From Reyranella sp. (GTDB taxonomy: Bacteria > Pseudomonadota > Alphaproteobacteria > Reyranellales > Reyranellaceae): a stretch of 56,290 bases of DNA. The notes under the pieces were generated by a model, which made no database searches, was not told where the DNA came from, and worked only from the letters and a program-made list of their open reading frames with translations. The position numbers were made by a program, and so were the translations under genes. The first letter of the stretch is position 1. Each line of letters opens with the position of its first letter. The stretch lies in NCBI RefSeq assembly GCF_030651995.1, contig NZ_JAUSBN010000042.1, forward strand, positions 1-56,290, read 5' to 3'. Positions 7,706-15,739 of this stretch are shown one piece after another.

Positions 7706-8406
7706 GCGTCGACCAGCCGGTAGCCCTGGCCGCGCACCGTGCGCAGGTAGCGCGGAAACGACGGGTCGGGCTCGATCTTGCGCCGCAGCCGCGTCACCTG
7801 CACGTCGATGGCGCGCTCGTTCACGGACGCTCCGATGATCCTGCACAGCGTCTCGCGGCTCAGCACTTCGCCGATGCGGCCGGTGAAGGCGCGCATCAGG
7901 GCGATCTCGGCGTCGGTCAGCGGCACCCGGTTGCCCTTGTCGGTGAGTTCTCCCAGTGCGAGGTCGAACTGCATGGGGCCGAACGTCACCTGCCGCTGCG
8001 CTTCGGGGGCGGCGACCATGCCGGCCGACCGGCCTCGGCGTAACACGCTCTGGATGCGCAGCAGGAGTTCACGCGGCTCGAACGGCTTGCCGAGATAATC
8101 GTCGACGCCCCGCTCCAGGCCGGCGATGCGATCCTTCGTCTCGACCATCGCCGTCAGCATCAGGATCGGCACGTCGTCGGTGCGGCGCAGCTCGGTCGCG
8201 AACTCGAGCCCGGTCTCACCGGGCATCATGACGTCGAGCACGATCAGGTCGAAATCGAGCGAACTCAGCCGCTGGCGCGCCTCCGCGGCGCTGGCCGCGG
8301 TCGAGACGCGAAAGTCGTTGCGCGACAGGAACGACTTCAGGAGTTCGCGCAGGCGCGTATCGTCGTCGACGACCAGGATGTGAGGCTTGTCGGTCGACGC
8401 ATCCAT
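7702..8406 (-). CDS. OmpR/PetR-type response regulator
   Basis: 234 residues: receiver domain 8-122 with acidic pocket DDD (14-16), phosphoacceptor Asp58 in [11 protein letters not shown], Thr in LTA and Lys in GKPFEP. A winged-helix OmpR DNA-binding domain follows, ending [27 protein letters not shown]. The order MarR regulator, this regulator, kinase resembles petP-petR of Rhodobacter, where PetR is needed for cytochrome bc1 expression. That link is an inference from order and similarity of type. It starts 6 bp after the MarR stop. Confidence 0.93.
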   Translation of the reverse strand: [234 protein letters not shown]

Positions 8407-8412
8407 GGCGCG

Positions 8413-8910
8413 CTAGCGGCCGCCGCCGCGCAATCGCTTGTCGACGACCTGCCGCTCCGGCGGGTCGAGCAGCCCCAGCAGGACCTTGCGGAAGCCCTCC
8501 ACCGCCTCGGCGCCGGTCTCGCGATAGGCCCGGGCGAAGCGCTGGCTCTGGCGGTCCGTCAGGTCGCGCTCGAGTTCCTGACCCTTCGGCGAGAGCCACA
8601 GCAGGCGCTCGCGGCGGTCGCGCGCGCCGCTCTTCTGTTCGACATAGCCCTGCTCGATCAGGTCCTTCAGCACGCGGCTGATCGACTGTTTGGTGACCTT
8701 GAGGATCGAGAGGAGGTGCCCGACCGTCTGGCCGGGATGGCGACCGATGAAGTACAGCGCGCGGTGATGGGCGCGGCCGAGCTGGTAGCGCCGGAGCTGC
8801 TGGTCGGATTCGAAGGTGAAGTCGCGATAGGCATAGAACATCAGCTCGATGCCCTGTCGCAGCTCTTCGTCACGGAGGAAAAGGGGATTGGCTGGGGCTC
8901 TGGATTCCAC
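8413..8910 (-). CDS. MarR-family regulator (PetP-like)
   Basis: 165 residues with a winged-helix MarR core: YFIGRHPGQTVGHLLSILKVTKQS, then SRVLKDLIEQGYVEQKSGARDRRERLLWLSPKG (wing). It is first in a three-gene minus-strand operon with the response regulator and kinase. A GTG at 8910 is the best start; no strong Shine-Dalgarno is visible. The MarR and OmpR-regulator pairing corresponds to PetP/PetR in purple bacteria. It is divergent from the glutathione transferase at 9010, so the 99-bp gap may hold a shared control region. Confidence 0.88.
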   Translation of the reverse strand: MESRAPANPLFLRDEELRQGIELMFYAYRDFTFESDQQLRRYQLGRAHHRALYFIGRHPGQTVGHLLSILKVTKQSISRVLKDLIEQGYVEQKSGARDRRERLLWLSPKGQELERDLTDRQSQRFARAYRETGAEAVEGFRKVLLGLLDPPERQVVDKRLRGGGR

Positions 8911-9009
8911 GCCATCTTTATAGTGCGGGCGGGCTCCGTTGACACCCCGCGCAAGCGGATGTTAGCGCGACCCTCCATCCCGAAACCTCCCGAACCGCAA
9001 GAGGGCGCC

Positions 9010-9651
9010 ATGCTGACCGTTCACCATCTCGGCGTGTCGCAGTCGGAACGGATCGTCTGGCTCTGCGAGGAACTCGACCTTTCCTACGAGCTGAAGGTCT
9101 ACGACCGTGACGCGGTCACACGGCTCGCTCCGCCGGACTACAAGGCGCTCCACCCGCTCGGCGCGGCGCCGGTGATCCAGGACGGCGACGTGCTGCTGGC
9201 CGAGTCCGGCGCCATCGTCGAGTACATCGTCGCAAAGTACGGCAAGGGCCGGCTCGTGCGGGCGCCCGACCATCCCGACTTCGCGCCGTTCCTCTACTGG
9301 TTCCACTTCGCCAACGGCACGCTGCAGCCTGCGACGGGGCGCAACATGATCCTCGGACGGCTCGATCTTCCGGCCGACAATGCCGTGATGAAGGCCATGA
9401 AGGCCCGCCTCGACCTTGCCCTCGGCCTCGTCGAGGCGCGGCTCGGGACGGCGGAGTATCTGGCGGGGGATGAGCTCACCACAGCTGACATCATGGCCGT
9501 CTTCTCCCTGACGACCATGCGCTACTTCCTGCCCTACGATCTCGCGCCGTACCCTGCGATCCGCGCCTATCTGCAGCGCGTTGCCGCCCGTCCGGCCTAC
9601 CGGCGGGCGATGCAGAAGGGCGATCCGGGAATGCCGCTCCTCCTCACCTGA
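9010..9651 (+). CDS. Glutathione S-transferase family protein
   Basis: 213 residues. The N-terminal thioredoxin-fold domain (1-80) starts MLTVHHLGVSQSERIVWLCEEL, with HPLGAAPVI and LAESGAIVEYIV, the cis-Pro and glutathione-binding ESxAI motifs. The C-terminal helical domain has YLAGDELTTADIMAVFSL. Ser12 in SQSER is the likely activating residue, as in beta/theta-like classes. The gene is divergent from the MarR operon. Typical roles are detoxification or peroxide reduction; the substrate is open. Confidence 0.92.
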   Translation: MLTVHHLGVSQSERIVWLCEELDLSYELKVYDRDAVTRLAPPDYKALHPLGAAPVIQDGDVLLAESGAIVEYIVAKYGKGRLVRAPDHPDFAPFLYWFHFANGTLQPATGRNMILGRLDLPADNAVMKAMKARLDLALGLVEARLGTAEYLAGDELTTADIMAVFSLTTMRYFLPYDLAPYPAIRAYLQRVAARPAYRRAMQKGDPGMPLLLT

Positions 9652-9677
9652 CGCCGCACAAGGCGAATGTCGCGCAG

Positions 9678-9718
9678 GGTCAGTGTGATTGACAAGGTCA
9701 GTAATATTGACCTATCTA
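9678..9718 (+). promoter_or_regulatory. Promoter with tandem GTCA-N7-TGAC operators
   Basis: TTGACA (9689-9694), 18-bp spacer, TATCTA (9713-9718). Two direct copies of GGTCAGT-N5-TTGAC start at 9678 and 9696, exactly 18 bp apart. The second is extended to a perfect AGGTCA-N7-TGACCT palindrome (9695-9713) that fills the spacer between -35 and -10, a classic repressor position. The first overlaps the -35 box. The regulator is not identified; MarR, FadR/GntR or TetR proteins would suit. It controls the aminotransferase at 9785. Confidence 0.75.
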
Positions 9719-9784
9719 GCCCGATAGTTGTTCTGGGGGTCTCCCCGGAGACCTATTTGGAATCAATCGATGGAGGATAAAGCA

Positions 9785-10717
9785 ATGTCCTTAACCATGG
9801 ATGACCGGGACGGTTTCATCTGGCTGGACGGCAAGCTGGTGCCGTGGCGCGACAGCCGCATGCACGTGCTCACCCATGCGCTGCACTACGGCTCGGCCGT
9901 CTTCGAGGGCGAGCGCATCTATGACGGCCGCGTCTTCCGCCTGTCCGCCCACAGCGCCCGCCTGATCCGCTCGGCCACCCTGCTCGACTACGACATCCCC
10001 TGGTCGCGCGAGGAGATCGACGAGGCGACCCGTGCCGTCGTGAAGGCCAACAACCTCACCGCGGGCTACATCCGCCCCATCGCCTGGCGCGGCTCGGAAG
10101 TGCTGGGCGTGTCGGCGATCGGCACGACGGTCCATCTCGCCATTGCCCCCTGGGCCCAGGAAGGCCGCCTCTCGGTGCAGGCGCGCGATACCGGCATCAA
10201 CGTGACCATGGCGAAGTACCGCCGGCCGTCGCCCGAGACGGCACCCGGGCATGCCAAGGTGGCGGGACTCTACGTGATCTGCGGAATCGAGAAGGACCGC
10301 GCGCTCAAGGCCGGCTTCGACGATGCGCTGATGCTCGACTGGCAGGGCCGCATCGCGGAGACGACCGGCGCCAACATCTTCCTGGTGATCGACGGAAAGC
10401 TCGTCACGCCGACGCCGCACAATTTCCTCGATGGCATCACGCGCCGTGCGGTGATGGGCATGGCGCGGACGCGCGGCTGGACGGTGGAGGAACGCGACGT
10501 GATGCCGGAGGAACTCGGCAACGCGAGCGAGGTTTTCCTCTGCGGCAGCGCGGCCGAGATCGTGCCGGTCGGCTCGATCGACCAGCATCACTTCCAGGCG
10601 GGTCCGGTCGCCAAGACGCTGATGGCCGACTTCCAGAAGCTGGTGCGCGCGCCCGACAGCGAAGGCTTCGGCGAGGCCACGCATCTGATGACGCCGGCAT
10701 CCTCGCTGGCGGCGTGA
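9785..10717 (+). CDS. Class IV aminotransferase, branched-chain type
   Basis: 310-residue fold-type IV PLP aminotransferase, shorter than the enzyme at 5182. Motifs: HALHYGSAVFEGERIY, AGYIRPIAWRG, HAKVAGLYVIC (Lys of AKVAG binds PLP), EERDVMPEELGNASEVFLCGSAAEI. It is like bacterial IlvE/DAT proteins. A GGAGG at 9772-9776 fixes ATG 9785 rather than ATG 9770. The preceding promoter with a tandem operator implies regulated expression, unlike the minus-strand ilvE. It could be the biosynthetic BCAT, a D-amino acid aminotransferase or an aminodeoxychorismate lyase relative; length and motifs favour IlvE. Confidence 0.88.
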   Translation: MSLTMDDRDGFIWLDGKLVPWRDSRMHVLTHALHYGSAVFEGERIYDGRVFRLSAHSARLIRSATLLDYDIPWSREEIDEATRAVVKANNLTAGYIRPIAWRGSEVLGVSAIGTTVHLAIAPWAQEGRLSVQARDTGINVTMAKYRRPSPETAPGHAKVAGLYVICGIEKDRALKAGFDDALMLDWQGRIAETTGANIFLVIDGKLVTPTPHNFLDGITRRAVMGMARTRGWTVEERDVMPEELGNASEVFLCGSAAEIVPVGSIDQHHFQAGPVAKTLMADFQKLVRAPDSEGFGEATHLMTPASSLAA

Positions 10718-10724
10718 GGTTGCT

Positions 10725-11243
10725 TCAGGGATCGTAGACGGCGACGAAGAGGACGGTTTCCCAGGCGTCGGCCCGCAAAGTGCGGCGGCGGGCGGCAAAC
10801 CAGCAGCGGACGCGGCCATAGGCAATGCTTCGGCTGAGTTCATGGCCTCGCCGCAGATGGCCGATTCGCACCGTGGATCGGTCGGGTAAGTCTGCTTCGG
10901 CGCGGACCGCGTCCTCGCGATCGGGATCGTCGGGTTCGAGGACGAGGCGGATTTCGGTTCCGACGGCCAAGTCGCCGATCTTCTCCGAGTCGCTCGAGAT
11001 GGCCGAATAGGAGCCGCGCCAGCCGGGCGGCAGCGCCGCCTTTGCTTCCTTGTCGGCTTGCAGGGCTGCCAGAATGCCGTTCTTCACGTCCTGATGCAGC
11101 TCACGCTGCTTGATCCCGGCTGGCGCGGTCTTCGGACGGTCAAGACCCAGGGCCGTGCGGATCTCGCGGATCAGGGGGCGGAACAGCCAGCCGATGACGG
11201 TGCCGACGACGGTGAAGATGGCCTCAAAGAACGAGCCAATCAT
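10725..11243 (-). CDS. Hypothetical membrane-associated protein
   Basis: 172 residues, not assignable to a family by eye. The N-terminus MIGSFFEAIFTVVGTVIGWLF is a hydrophobic helix that probably anchors the protein; the rest is soluble and charged. A GGAG at 11250-11253 supports ATG 11243. It converges on the aminotransferase, 7 bp between stops, and is divergent from the thiamine operon. Codon usage is like the neighbours. Confidence 0.65.
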   Translation of the reverse strand: MIGSFFEAIFTVVGTVIGWLFRPLIREIRTALGLDRPKTAPAGIKQRELHQDVKNGILAALQADKEAKAALPPGWRGSYSAISSDSEKIGDLAVGTEIRLVLEPDDPDREDAVRAEADLPDRSTVRIGHLRRGHELSRSIAYGRVRCWFAARRRTLRADAWETVLFVAVYDP

Positions 11244-11321
11244 ACAATCTCCATGGGCAGCCATGAATCATAGGCGATGCTGAGCCCGCTTGACATTGGG
11301 GTCTGCAATCCCCTTTTCTCG

Positions 11322-11428
11322 ATGACGTCCGAGGGGTGCCTGACCTCCGTGTAGGAAGCGGGCTGAGACAGCCTTAACGGCTGAACCCTTTGAACCTGAT
11401 CCGGGTCATGCCGGCGAAGGAACGGGAG
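11322..11428 (+). promoter_or_regulatory. TPP riboswitch (thi element)
   Basis: Conserved thi-box parts appear in order: GAGGGGTGCC (11331-11340), GGGCTGAGA (11360-11368), ACCCTTTGAACCTGATCCGG (11385-11404), TCATGCCGGCGAAGGAACGG. The fold binds thiamine pyrophosphate and turns off the following thi genes. The segment between GGGGTGCC and GCTGAGA is longer than minimal, giving an extended P3 arm. The 3' strand ends in GGGAG, which is also the ribosome-binding site of thiO, so control by Shine-Dalgarno sequestration is likely. A TTGACA at 11290-11295 may be the -35 box. Confidence 0.93.
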
Positions 11429-11434
11429 TCAGCT

Positions 11435-12439
11435 GTGGGTTCACCTGTCGTATCGATCATCGGAGCTGGCGTTGCGGGCCTGGCCTGCGCAACGGAGCTT
11501 GCCGACCGCGGTGTCGCCGTCGAATTGCTGGAGCGCAGCGCCCGGCTGGGCGAAAGCGCCTGTTCCTGGATGGCCGGCGGCATGCTGGCGCCGTGGTGCG
11601 AGCGGGCGACCACCGACGAGATCGTCGCCCGTCTGGGTGAGCCGTCGATCGACTGGTGGCGGCGCCACTATCCCGGCACCGTCAGCCAGGGCAGCCTGGT
11701 CCTCACGCCGCCGCGCGATGCCGCCGACCTCACGCGCTTTGCGGCGCGGACCGAGCGCTACGAGTGGATCGACGGCGACCGCATTGCGGCCCTCGAACCC
11801 GACCTCGCCGGCCGGTTTCGCCGTGCACTGTTCTTCCCCGACGAAGCCCATCTCGAGCCACGCAAGGCGCTGGCGTCGCTCGCCGCCGGCCTCGAAGCGC
11901 GCGGCGTTCCGATCCGGTTCGGCATCGGCGGAAAGCCGCCGGAAGCCGGGCCGGGCCTCGTGGTGGATTGCCGGGGCCTTGCGGCGCGTGACGAGCTTCC
12001 CGACCTGCGCGGCGTGCGCGGCGAGATGCTCGTGGTGCGGACCCGCGACGTTTCGTTGTCGCGTCCGGTACGGCTGCTGCATCCGCGCATTCCGCTCTAC
12101 ATCGTGCCGCGCGGCGACGGGGTATTCATGATCGGCGCCACGATGATCGAGAGCGAGGAACGACGCGCCGTCAGCGTGCGTTCGGCCATGGAGTTGCTGA
12201 ACGCGGCCTACACGCTGCACCCGGCCTTCGGCGAGGCCGAGATCGTCGAACTGGGCGCCGATCTGCGGCCGACCTTTCCCGACAACCTGCCGTGCATCCG
12301 CCGCACAGGCCGCGTGCTGCACGCCAACGGACTTTTCCGGCATGGTTTCCTGCTCGCGCCGTGGCTGGCGCGTCAGGTTGCCGACGCTGTGCTTCTGGAG
12401 ACGAGAGATGCGGATATACCTGAACGACGACATGCATGA
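11435..12439 (+). CDS. thiO: Glycine oxidase ThiO
   Basis: 334-residue FAD-dependent amine oxidase that makes the iminoglycine used for the thiazole ring. The N-terminal Rossmann motif is VVSIIGAGVAGLACATELADRG. CSWMAGGMLAPWCE is the typical ThiO active-site loop, and the C-terminal DLRPTFPDNLPCIRR with LHANGLFRHGFLLAPW closes the FAD site. A GTG at 11435 is set by the GGGAG 6 bp upstream. It is the first gene after the TPP riboswitch and overlaps thiS by 32 bp. Confidence 0.92.
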   Translation: MGSPVVSIIGAGVAGLACATELADRGVAVELLERSARLGESACSWMAGGMLAPWCERATTDEIVARLGEPSIDWWRRHYPGTVSQGSLVLTPPRDAADLTRFAARTERYEWIDGDRIAALEPDLAGRFRRALFFPDEAHLEPRKALASLAAGLEARGVPIRFGIGGKPPEAGPGLVVDCRGLAARDELPDLRGVRGEMLVVRTRDVSLSRPVRLLHPRIPLYIVPRGDGVFMIGATMIESEERRAVSVRSAMELLNAAYTLHPAFGEAEIVELGADLRPTFPDNLPCIRRTGRVLHANGLFRHGFLLAPWLARQVADAVLLETRDADIPERRHA

Positions 12440-12605
12440 GGTTGCCCCCGGCACGCTCGCGGCGGCGCTCGAAACGCTGGGCTTCGGCGGCCGCAAGATC
12501 GCGACCGCGGTGAACGGCCGCTTCGTCGCCGCGTCCGCGCGTCCGCGTACCGAACTGGCCGATGGCGACAGGATCGAAGTCGTCGCGCCGATGCAGGGAG
12601 GATAG
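12408..12605 (+). CDS. thiS: Sulfur carrier protein ThiS
   Basis: 65-residue beta-grasp protein ending in the diagnostic Gly-Gly (APMQGG). The C-terminus is adenylated by ThiF and thiocarboxylated to carry sulfur to ThiG. Internal motif IATAVNGRFVA and ADGDRIEVVAPM are standard. The ATG at 12408 lies inside the end of thiO, with GAGAG just before it. Confidence 0.93.
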   Translation: MRIYLNDDMHEVAPGTLAAALETLGFGGRKIATAVNGRFVAASARPRTELADGDRIEVVAPMQGG

Positions 12606-12608
12606 GCG

Positions 12609-13385
12609 ATGTCCTCGTTCTACGGCGTCGAGCTGAAGTCGAGGTTGCTGCTCGGCACCTCGCGCTATCCCTCGCCGGCGGTCCTCGAACGTGCGGTAAA
12701 GGCGTCGGGCGCGGAAGTCGTGACCGTGTCGCTGCGGCGCGAGAGCGGCACGGGCCGCGCCGGCCAGGCCTTCTGGTCGCTCATCCAGTCGATGGGCGTG
12801 CGCGTGCTGCCGAACACGGCGGGCTGTCATTCGGTGAAGGAGGCGGTGACGACCGCCCACATGGCGCGCGAGCTGTTCGACACGCCGTGGATCAAGCTCG
12901 AAGTGATCGGCGAGGCCGACACGTTGCAGCCCGACGTGTTCGGCCTGGTCGAAGCGGCCCGCATTCTCTCCGAAGAGGGTTTCGAGGTCTTCCCCTACAC
13001 GACCGAGGATCTGGTGGTCGCCGAGCGGCTGGTCGAGGCGGGCTGCCGGGTGCTGATGCCGTGGGGCGCGCCGATCGGTTCGGCGCGTGGCCTGAACAAC
13101 GTCTACGGCCTGCGCTCGATGCGCGCGCACTTCCCCGAGATCCCGCTGGTGGTCGATGCCGGACTGGGCGTGCCCTCGCATGCAGCGGCGGCGATGGAGC
13201 TGGGCTACGACGCCGTGCTGCTCAACACGGCGGTTGCCGAAGCGGGCGATCCGGTCGAGATGGCGCGCGCCTTCGCGCTCGGCGTCGAAGCCGGTCGTGC
13301 CGCCTATCTTGCGCGCCCGATGGAGCCGCGCGACATGGCCGTGCCGTCGACGCCTGTGATCGGCAAAGCGGCGCTTGGAGATTAA
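12609..13385 (+). CDS. thiG: Thiazole synthase
   Basis: 258-residue TIM barrel that builds the thiazole phosphate from DXP, iminoglycine and ThiS thiocarboxylate. The Schiff-base Lys is Lys96 in [49 protein letters not shown] and [18 protein letters not shown] are family motifs. It follows thiS by 3 bp and is in operon with thiO-thiS-thiE-thiF. Confidence 0.97.
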   Translation: MSSFYGVELKSRLLLGTSRYPSPAVLERAVKASGAEVVTVSLRRESGTGRAGQAFWSLIQSMGVRVLPNTAGCHSVKEAVTTAHMARELFDTPWIKLEVIGEADTLQPDVFGLVEAARILSEEGFEVFPYTTEDLVVAERLVEAGCRVLMPWGAPIGSARGLNNVYGLRSMRAHFPEIPLVVDAGLGVPSHAAAAMELGYDAVLLNTAVAEAGDPVEMARAFALGVEAGRAAYLARPMEPRDMAVPSTPVIGKAALGD

Positions 13386-13389
13386 AGAG

Positions 13390-13989
13390 ATGCTCGATCC
13401 GTTCTATCCCGTGGTGCCCGATTCGAACTGGGTGCTGAAGCTGGTGCCCGTCGGCACGAAGCTCATCCAGCTGCGCATCAAGGACCAGCAAGAGGCCGAG
13501 ATCCGGCGGCAGGTGCGCGAGGCGAAAGCCGTCTGCGCGCAGTACGGCGCCGATCTGATCGTGAACGATTACTGGCAGGTCGCGATCGACGAAGGCTGCA
13601 CCTGGGTCCATCTCGGCCAGGAGGATCTGGTCGATGCCGACGTGAAGGCGCTGCGTCGCGCCAACGTCAAGATCGGCGTCAGCACGCACGACCATTCCGA
13701 GCTCGACAAAGGCCTCGCCATCGATCCCGACTATGTCGCGCTGGGCCCGATCTGGCCGACCAAGCTGAAGCAGATGCCGTGGGCGCCGCAGGGCACCGAG
13801 CGACTGGCCGAATGGAAGAAGATCATCGGCGACCGGCCGCTGGTCGCTATCGGTGGCCTTACCCTCGAACGTGCGCTGCTGTGCCTGAAGTCGGGCGCCG
13901 ACATCGCCTCGGTGGTGGGCGACATCGTGAACCATGCCGATCCGATCGGTCAGGCCAAGGCCTGGATCGCCGCGACGAGAAAGCCGTGA
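13390..13989 (+). CDS. thiE: Thiamine-phosphate synthase
   Basis: 199-residue TIM barrel joining the HMP-PP and thiazole-phosphate halves. Visible motifs: LIQLRIKD, LIVNDYWQVAIDEGCTWVHLGQEDL, VGVSTHD-type IGVSTHDHSEL, YVALGPIWPT, and IGGLTLERA. The usual FPTxTK pyrophosphate loop is WPTKLKQMPWAPQG, an alphaproteobacterial variant. ATG 13390 is preferred because GGAG lies 9 bp upstream. The stop overlaps the GTG of thiF. Confidence 0.92.
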   Translation: MLDPFYPVVPDSNWVLKLVPVGTKLIQLRIKDQQEAEIRRQVREAKAVCAQYGADLIVNDYWQVAIDEGCTWVHLGQEDLVDADVKALRRANVKIGVSTHDHSELDKGLAIDPDYVALGPIWPTKLKQMPWAPQGTERLAEWKKIIGDRPLVAIGGLTLERALLCLKSGADIASVVGDIVNHADPIGQAKAWIAATRKP

Positions 13990-14945
13990 CCGACCGCTAC
14001 GCCCGCCAGGCCGTGCTGCCCGAGATCGGTGAAGCGGGGCAGGCGCGTCTCGCCGCCGCCTCGGTGCTGGTGGTCGGTGCGGGCGGCCTCGGCTGCCCGG
14101 TTCTGCAGTATCTCGCCGGTGCTGGCGTCGGACGTCTCACGATCGTCGATCACGACACGGTCGAGGAGACGAACCTGCACCGCCAGCCGCTCTACGGCAT
14201 GCCGGACATCGGCAAGCCGAAGGCCGAGGCGGCGCGCGCCACCCTGCAGCGTTTCAATCCGCATGTCCGCATCGACGCGGTCGCCGAGCGGCTGACGCCG
14301 CAGAATGCGGCGCGTCTGGTCGCCGAGGCGGACATCGTGGTCGATGCCGCGGACAGCTTCGCCGTGACCTACATGCTGAGCGACGTCTGCTTCGCGGCGG
14401 CCAGGCCGCTGGTGAGTGCGTCGGTGATCGGCATGACGGGCTATGCCGGCGTCTTCTGCGGCGGCGGCCCGAGCTATCGCGCGGTGTTCCCGGAAGTCTC
14501 GGTCGACGGCGGCACCTGTGCCACGGTGGGCGTGATCGGCACCGCGGTGGCGATGATGGGCAGCCTGCAGGCCCATCTCACGCTGCATCATCTGCTCGGC
14601 CTCGAACCCGGCGTGCTGGGCCGCGTGGTCACGTTCGACGCCAAGCGCTTGGCCTTCGGTGGCTTCTCCTTTGCCGGCAGTCCCGAGCCCGAGGACCAGG
14701 TGGCGTTCATCGCGCCCGACCAGGTGCGATCCGACGACATCGTGGTCGACCTGCGCGGCCTCGACGAGGCGCCGGTCTCACCCTTCGCCGGCGCGCGGCG
14801 GCTGGTCGTCGATACGATCGACGATTTGGGCACGCCATCGGGACGTGTCGTCCTGGCGTGTCGCAGCGGCCAGCGGGCGCTTATGGCGGCCGACCGGTTG
14901 CGCGAGCGTGGTGTCACGAATCTCGCCCTTGTTGCCCTGGGCTGA
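13986..14945 (+). CDS. thiF: ThiF-type adenylyltransferase with C-terminal rhodanese domain
   Basis: 319 residues. The E1-like domain (1-240) starts DRYARQAVLPEIGEAGQARL, with the ATP site VLVVGAGGLGCPV and ETNLHRQPLYGMPDIGKPK. It adenylates ThiS, and as the fifth gene of the operon that role fits better than MoeB. A truncated rhodanese-like tail holds VVLACRSGQRAL with Cys292 as likely persulfide carrier. The zinc-binding CxxC pairs of ThiF/MoeB are missing: CYRCLFPE is replaced by PSYRAVFPE. Start is a GTG overlapping the thiE stop (GTGA). Confidence 0.88.
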   Translation: MTDRYARQAVLPEIGEAGQARLAAASVLVVGAGGLGCPVLQYLAGAGVGRLTIVDHDTVEETNLHRQPLYGMPDIGKPKAEAARATLQRFNPHVRIDAVAERLTPQNAARLVAEADIVVDAADSFAVTYMLSDVCFAAARPLVSASVIGMTGYAGVFCGGGPSYRAVFPEVSVDGGTCATVGVIGTAVAMMGSLQAHLTLHHLLGLEPGVLGRVVTFDAKRLAFGGFSFAGSPEPEDQVAFIAPDQVRSDDIVVDLRGLDEAPVSPFAGARRLVVDTIDDLGTPSGRVVLACRSGQRALMAADRLRERGVTNLALVALG

Positions 14946-15012
14946 AGCGGCCCTGATCGGAAGAGGCATGCATCCTCTCGCCGATGAAGCGGGGGTGAAA
15001 TAGGGCTGTGGC

Positions 15013-15483
15013 CTAGGTCTTCTCCCAGCGCGCCGCCGCTGCATCGTCGCCTTCGTGGGCGCCGACCCATTGCTCGCCCTTCGGCGTGTCTTCCAGCTTC
15101 CAGAAGGGGGCCTTGGTCTTCAGCCAATCGACGAGGAATTCGCAGGCCTCGAAGGCGGCCTCGCGATGAGGCGAACCGACGGCCACCAGCACGATTCGTT
15201 CGCCCGGCTCCATGCGGCCATAGCGGTGCACGATCAGGCTCGCCTCGAGCGGCCAGCGCCGGCTCGCCTCGGCCTCGATCTCCTGCAGCGATGCTTCAGT
15301 CATGCCGGGATAGTGTTCGAGCGTCAGCGCGTCGATCCGGTCGCGATGATAGCCCTCGCGCACATGCATCTCGCGCACGAGACCGACGAAGACCGCGAGT
15401 CCGCCGATGCGCTTGTTGCCGTCGGTGAGGCGGGCCAACTCGGCGCCGACATCGAAATCGGCTTCCTGGACGCGCACGCTCAT
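15013..15483 (-). CDS. moaE: Molybdopterin synthase catalytic subunit
   Basis: 156 residues; MoaE converts precursor Z (cPMP) to molybdopterin using MoaD thiocarboxylate. Family motifs: FVGLVREMH, LTLEHYPGMTEASLQEI, VHRYGRMEPGERIVLVAVGSPHREAAFEACEFLVDWLKTKAPFWK split across the core, and the catalytic lysines in LKTKAPFWKLE. It begins 4 bp after the moaD stop. The cofactor is needed by the molybdenum hydroxylase encoded at 42963. Confidence 0.95.
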   Translation of the reverse strand: MSVRVQEADFDVGAELARLTDGNKRIGGLAVFVGLVREMHVREGYHRDRIDALTLEHYPGMTEASLQEIEAEASRRWPLEASLIVHRYGRMEPGERIVLVAVGSPHREAAFEACEFLVDWLKTKAPFWKLEDTPKGEQWVGAHEGDDAAAARWEKT

Positions 15484-15487
15484 GACG

Positions 15488-15739
15488 TCAGCCGCCGGTG
15501 AAGGGCGGGAAGAAGGCGATTTCGCGCGCGCCGGCGAGCTTCACGTCGAAGGTCGCGGTGCGCTGATCGACGGCGGCCCCGAACGCCGCGCCTTCGGCGA
15601 GCGCCTCGGCATGGCCCGGGCTGCGGCTGCGCAGCCAGACGACCAGATCGCCCACCGTGTCGATCCCGTCGGGCAGAGTCACCTCTTCTTCGGGAACACC
15701 GACGGTGCGCTTCATCCAGGCGAAATAGCGGATCTTCAC
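15488..15739 (-). CDS. moaD: Molybdopterin synthase sulfur carrier subunit
   Basis: 83-residue beta-grasp protein with the C-terminal Gly-Gly (FFPPFTGG) whose thiocarboxylate feeds MoaE. It starts VKIRYFAWMKRTVG, typical of MoaD. The GTG start at 15739 overlaps the pgsA stop (GTGA), so translation is coupled to pgsA. The order pgsA-moaD-moaE is widespread in alphaproteobacteria. Confidence 0.93.
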   Translation of the reverse strand: MKIRYFAWMKRTVGVPEEEVTLPDGIDTVGDLVVWLRSRSPGHAEALAEGAAFGAAVDQRTATFDVKLAGAREIAFFPPFTGG

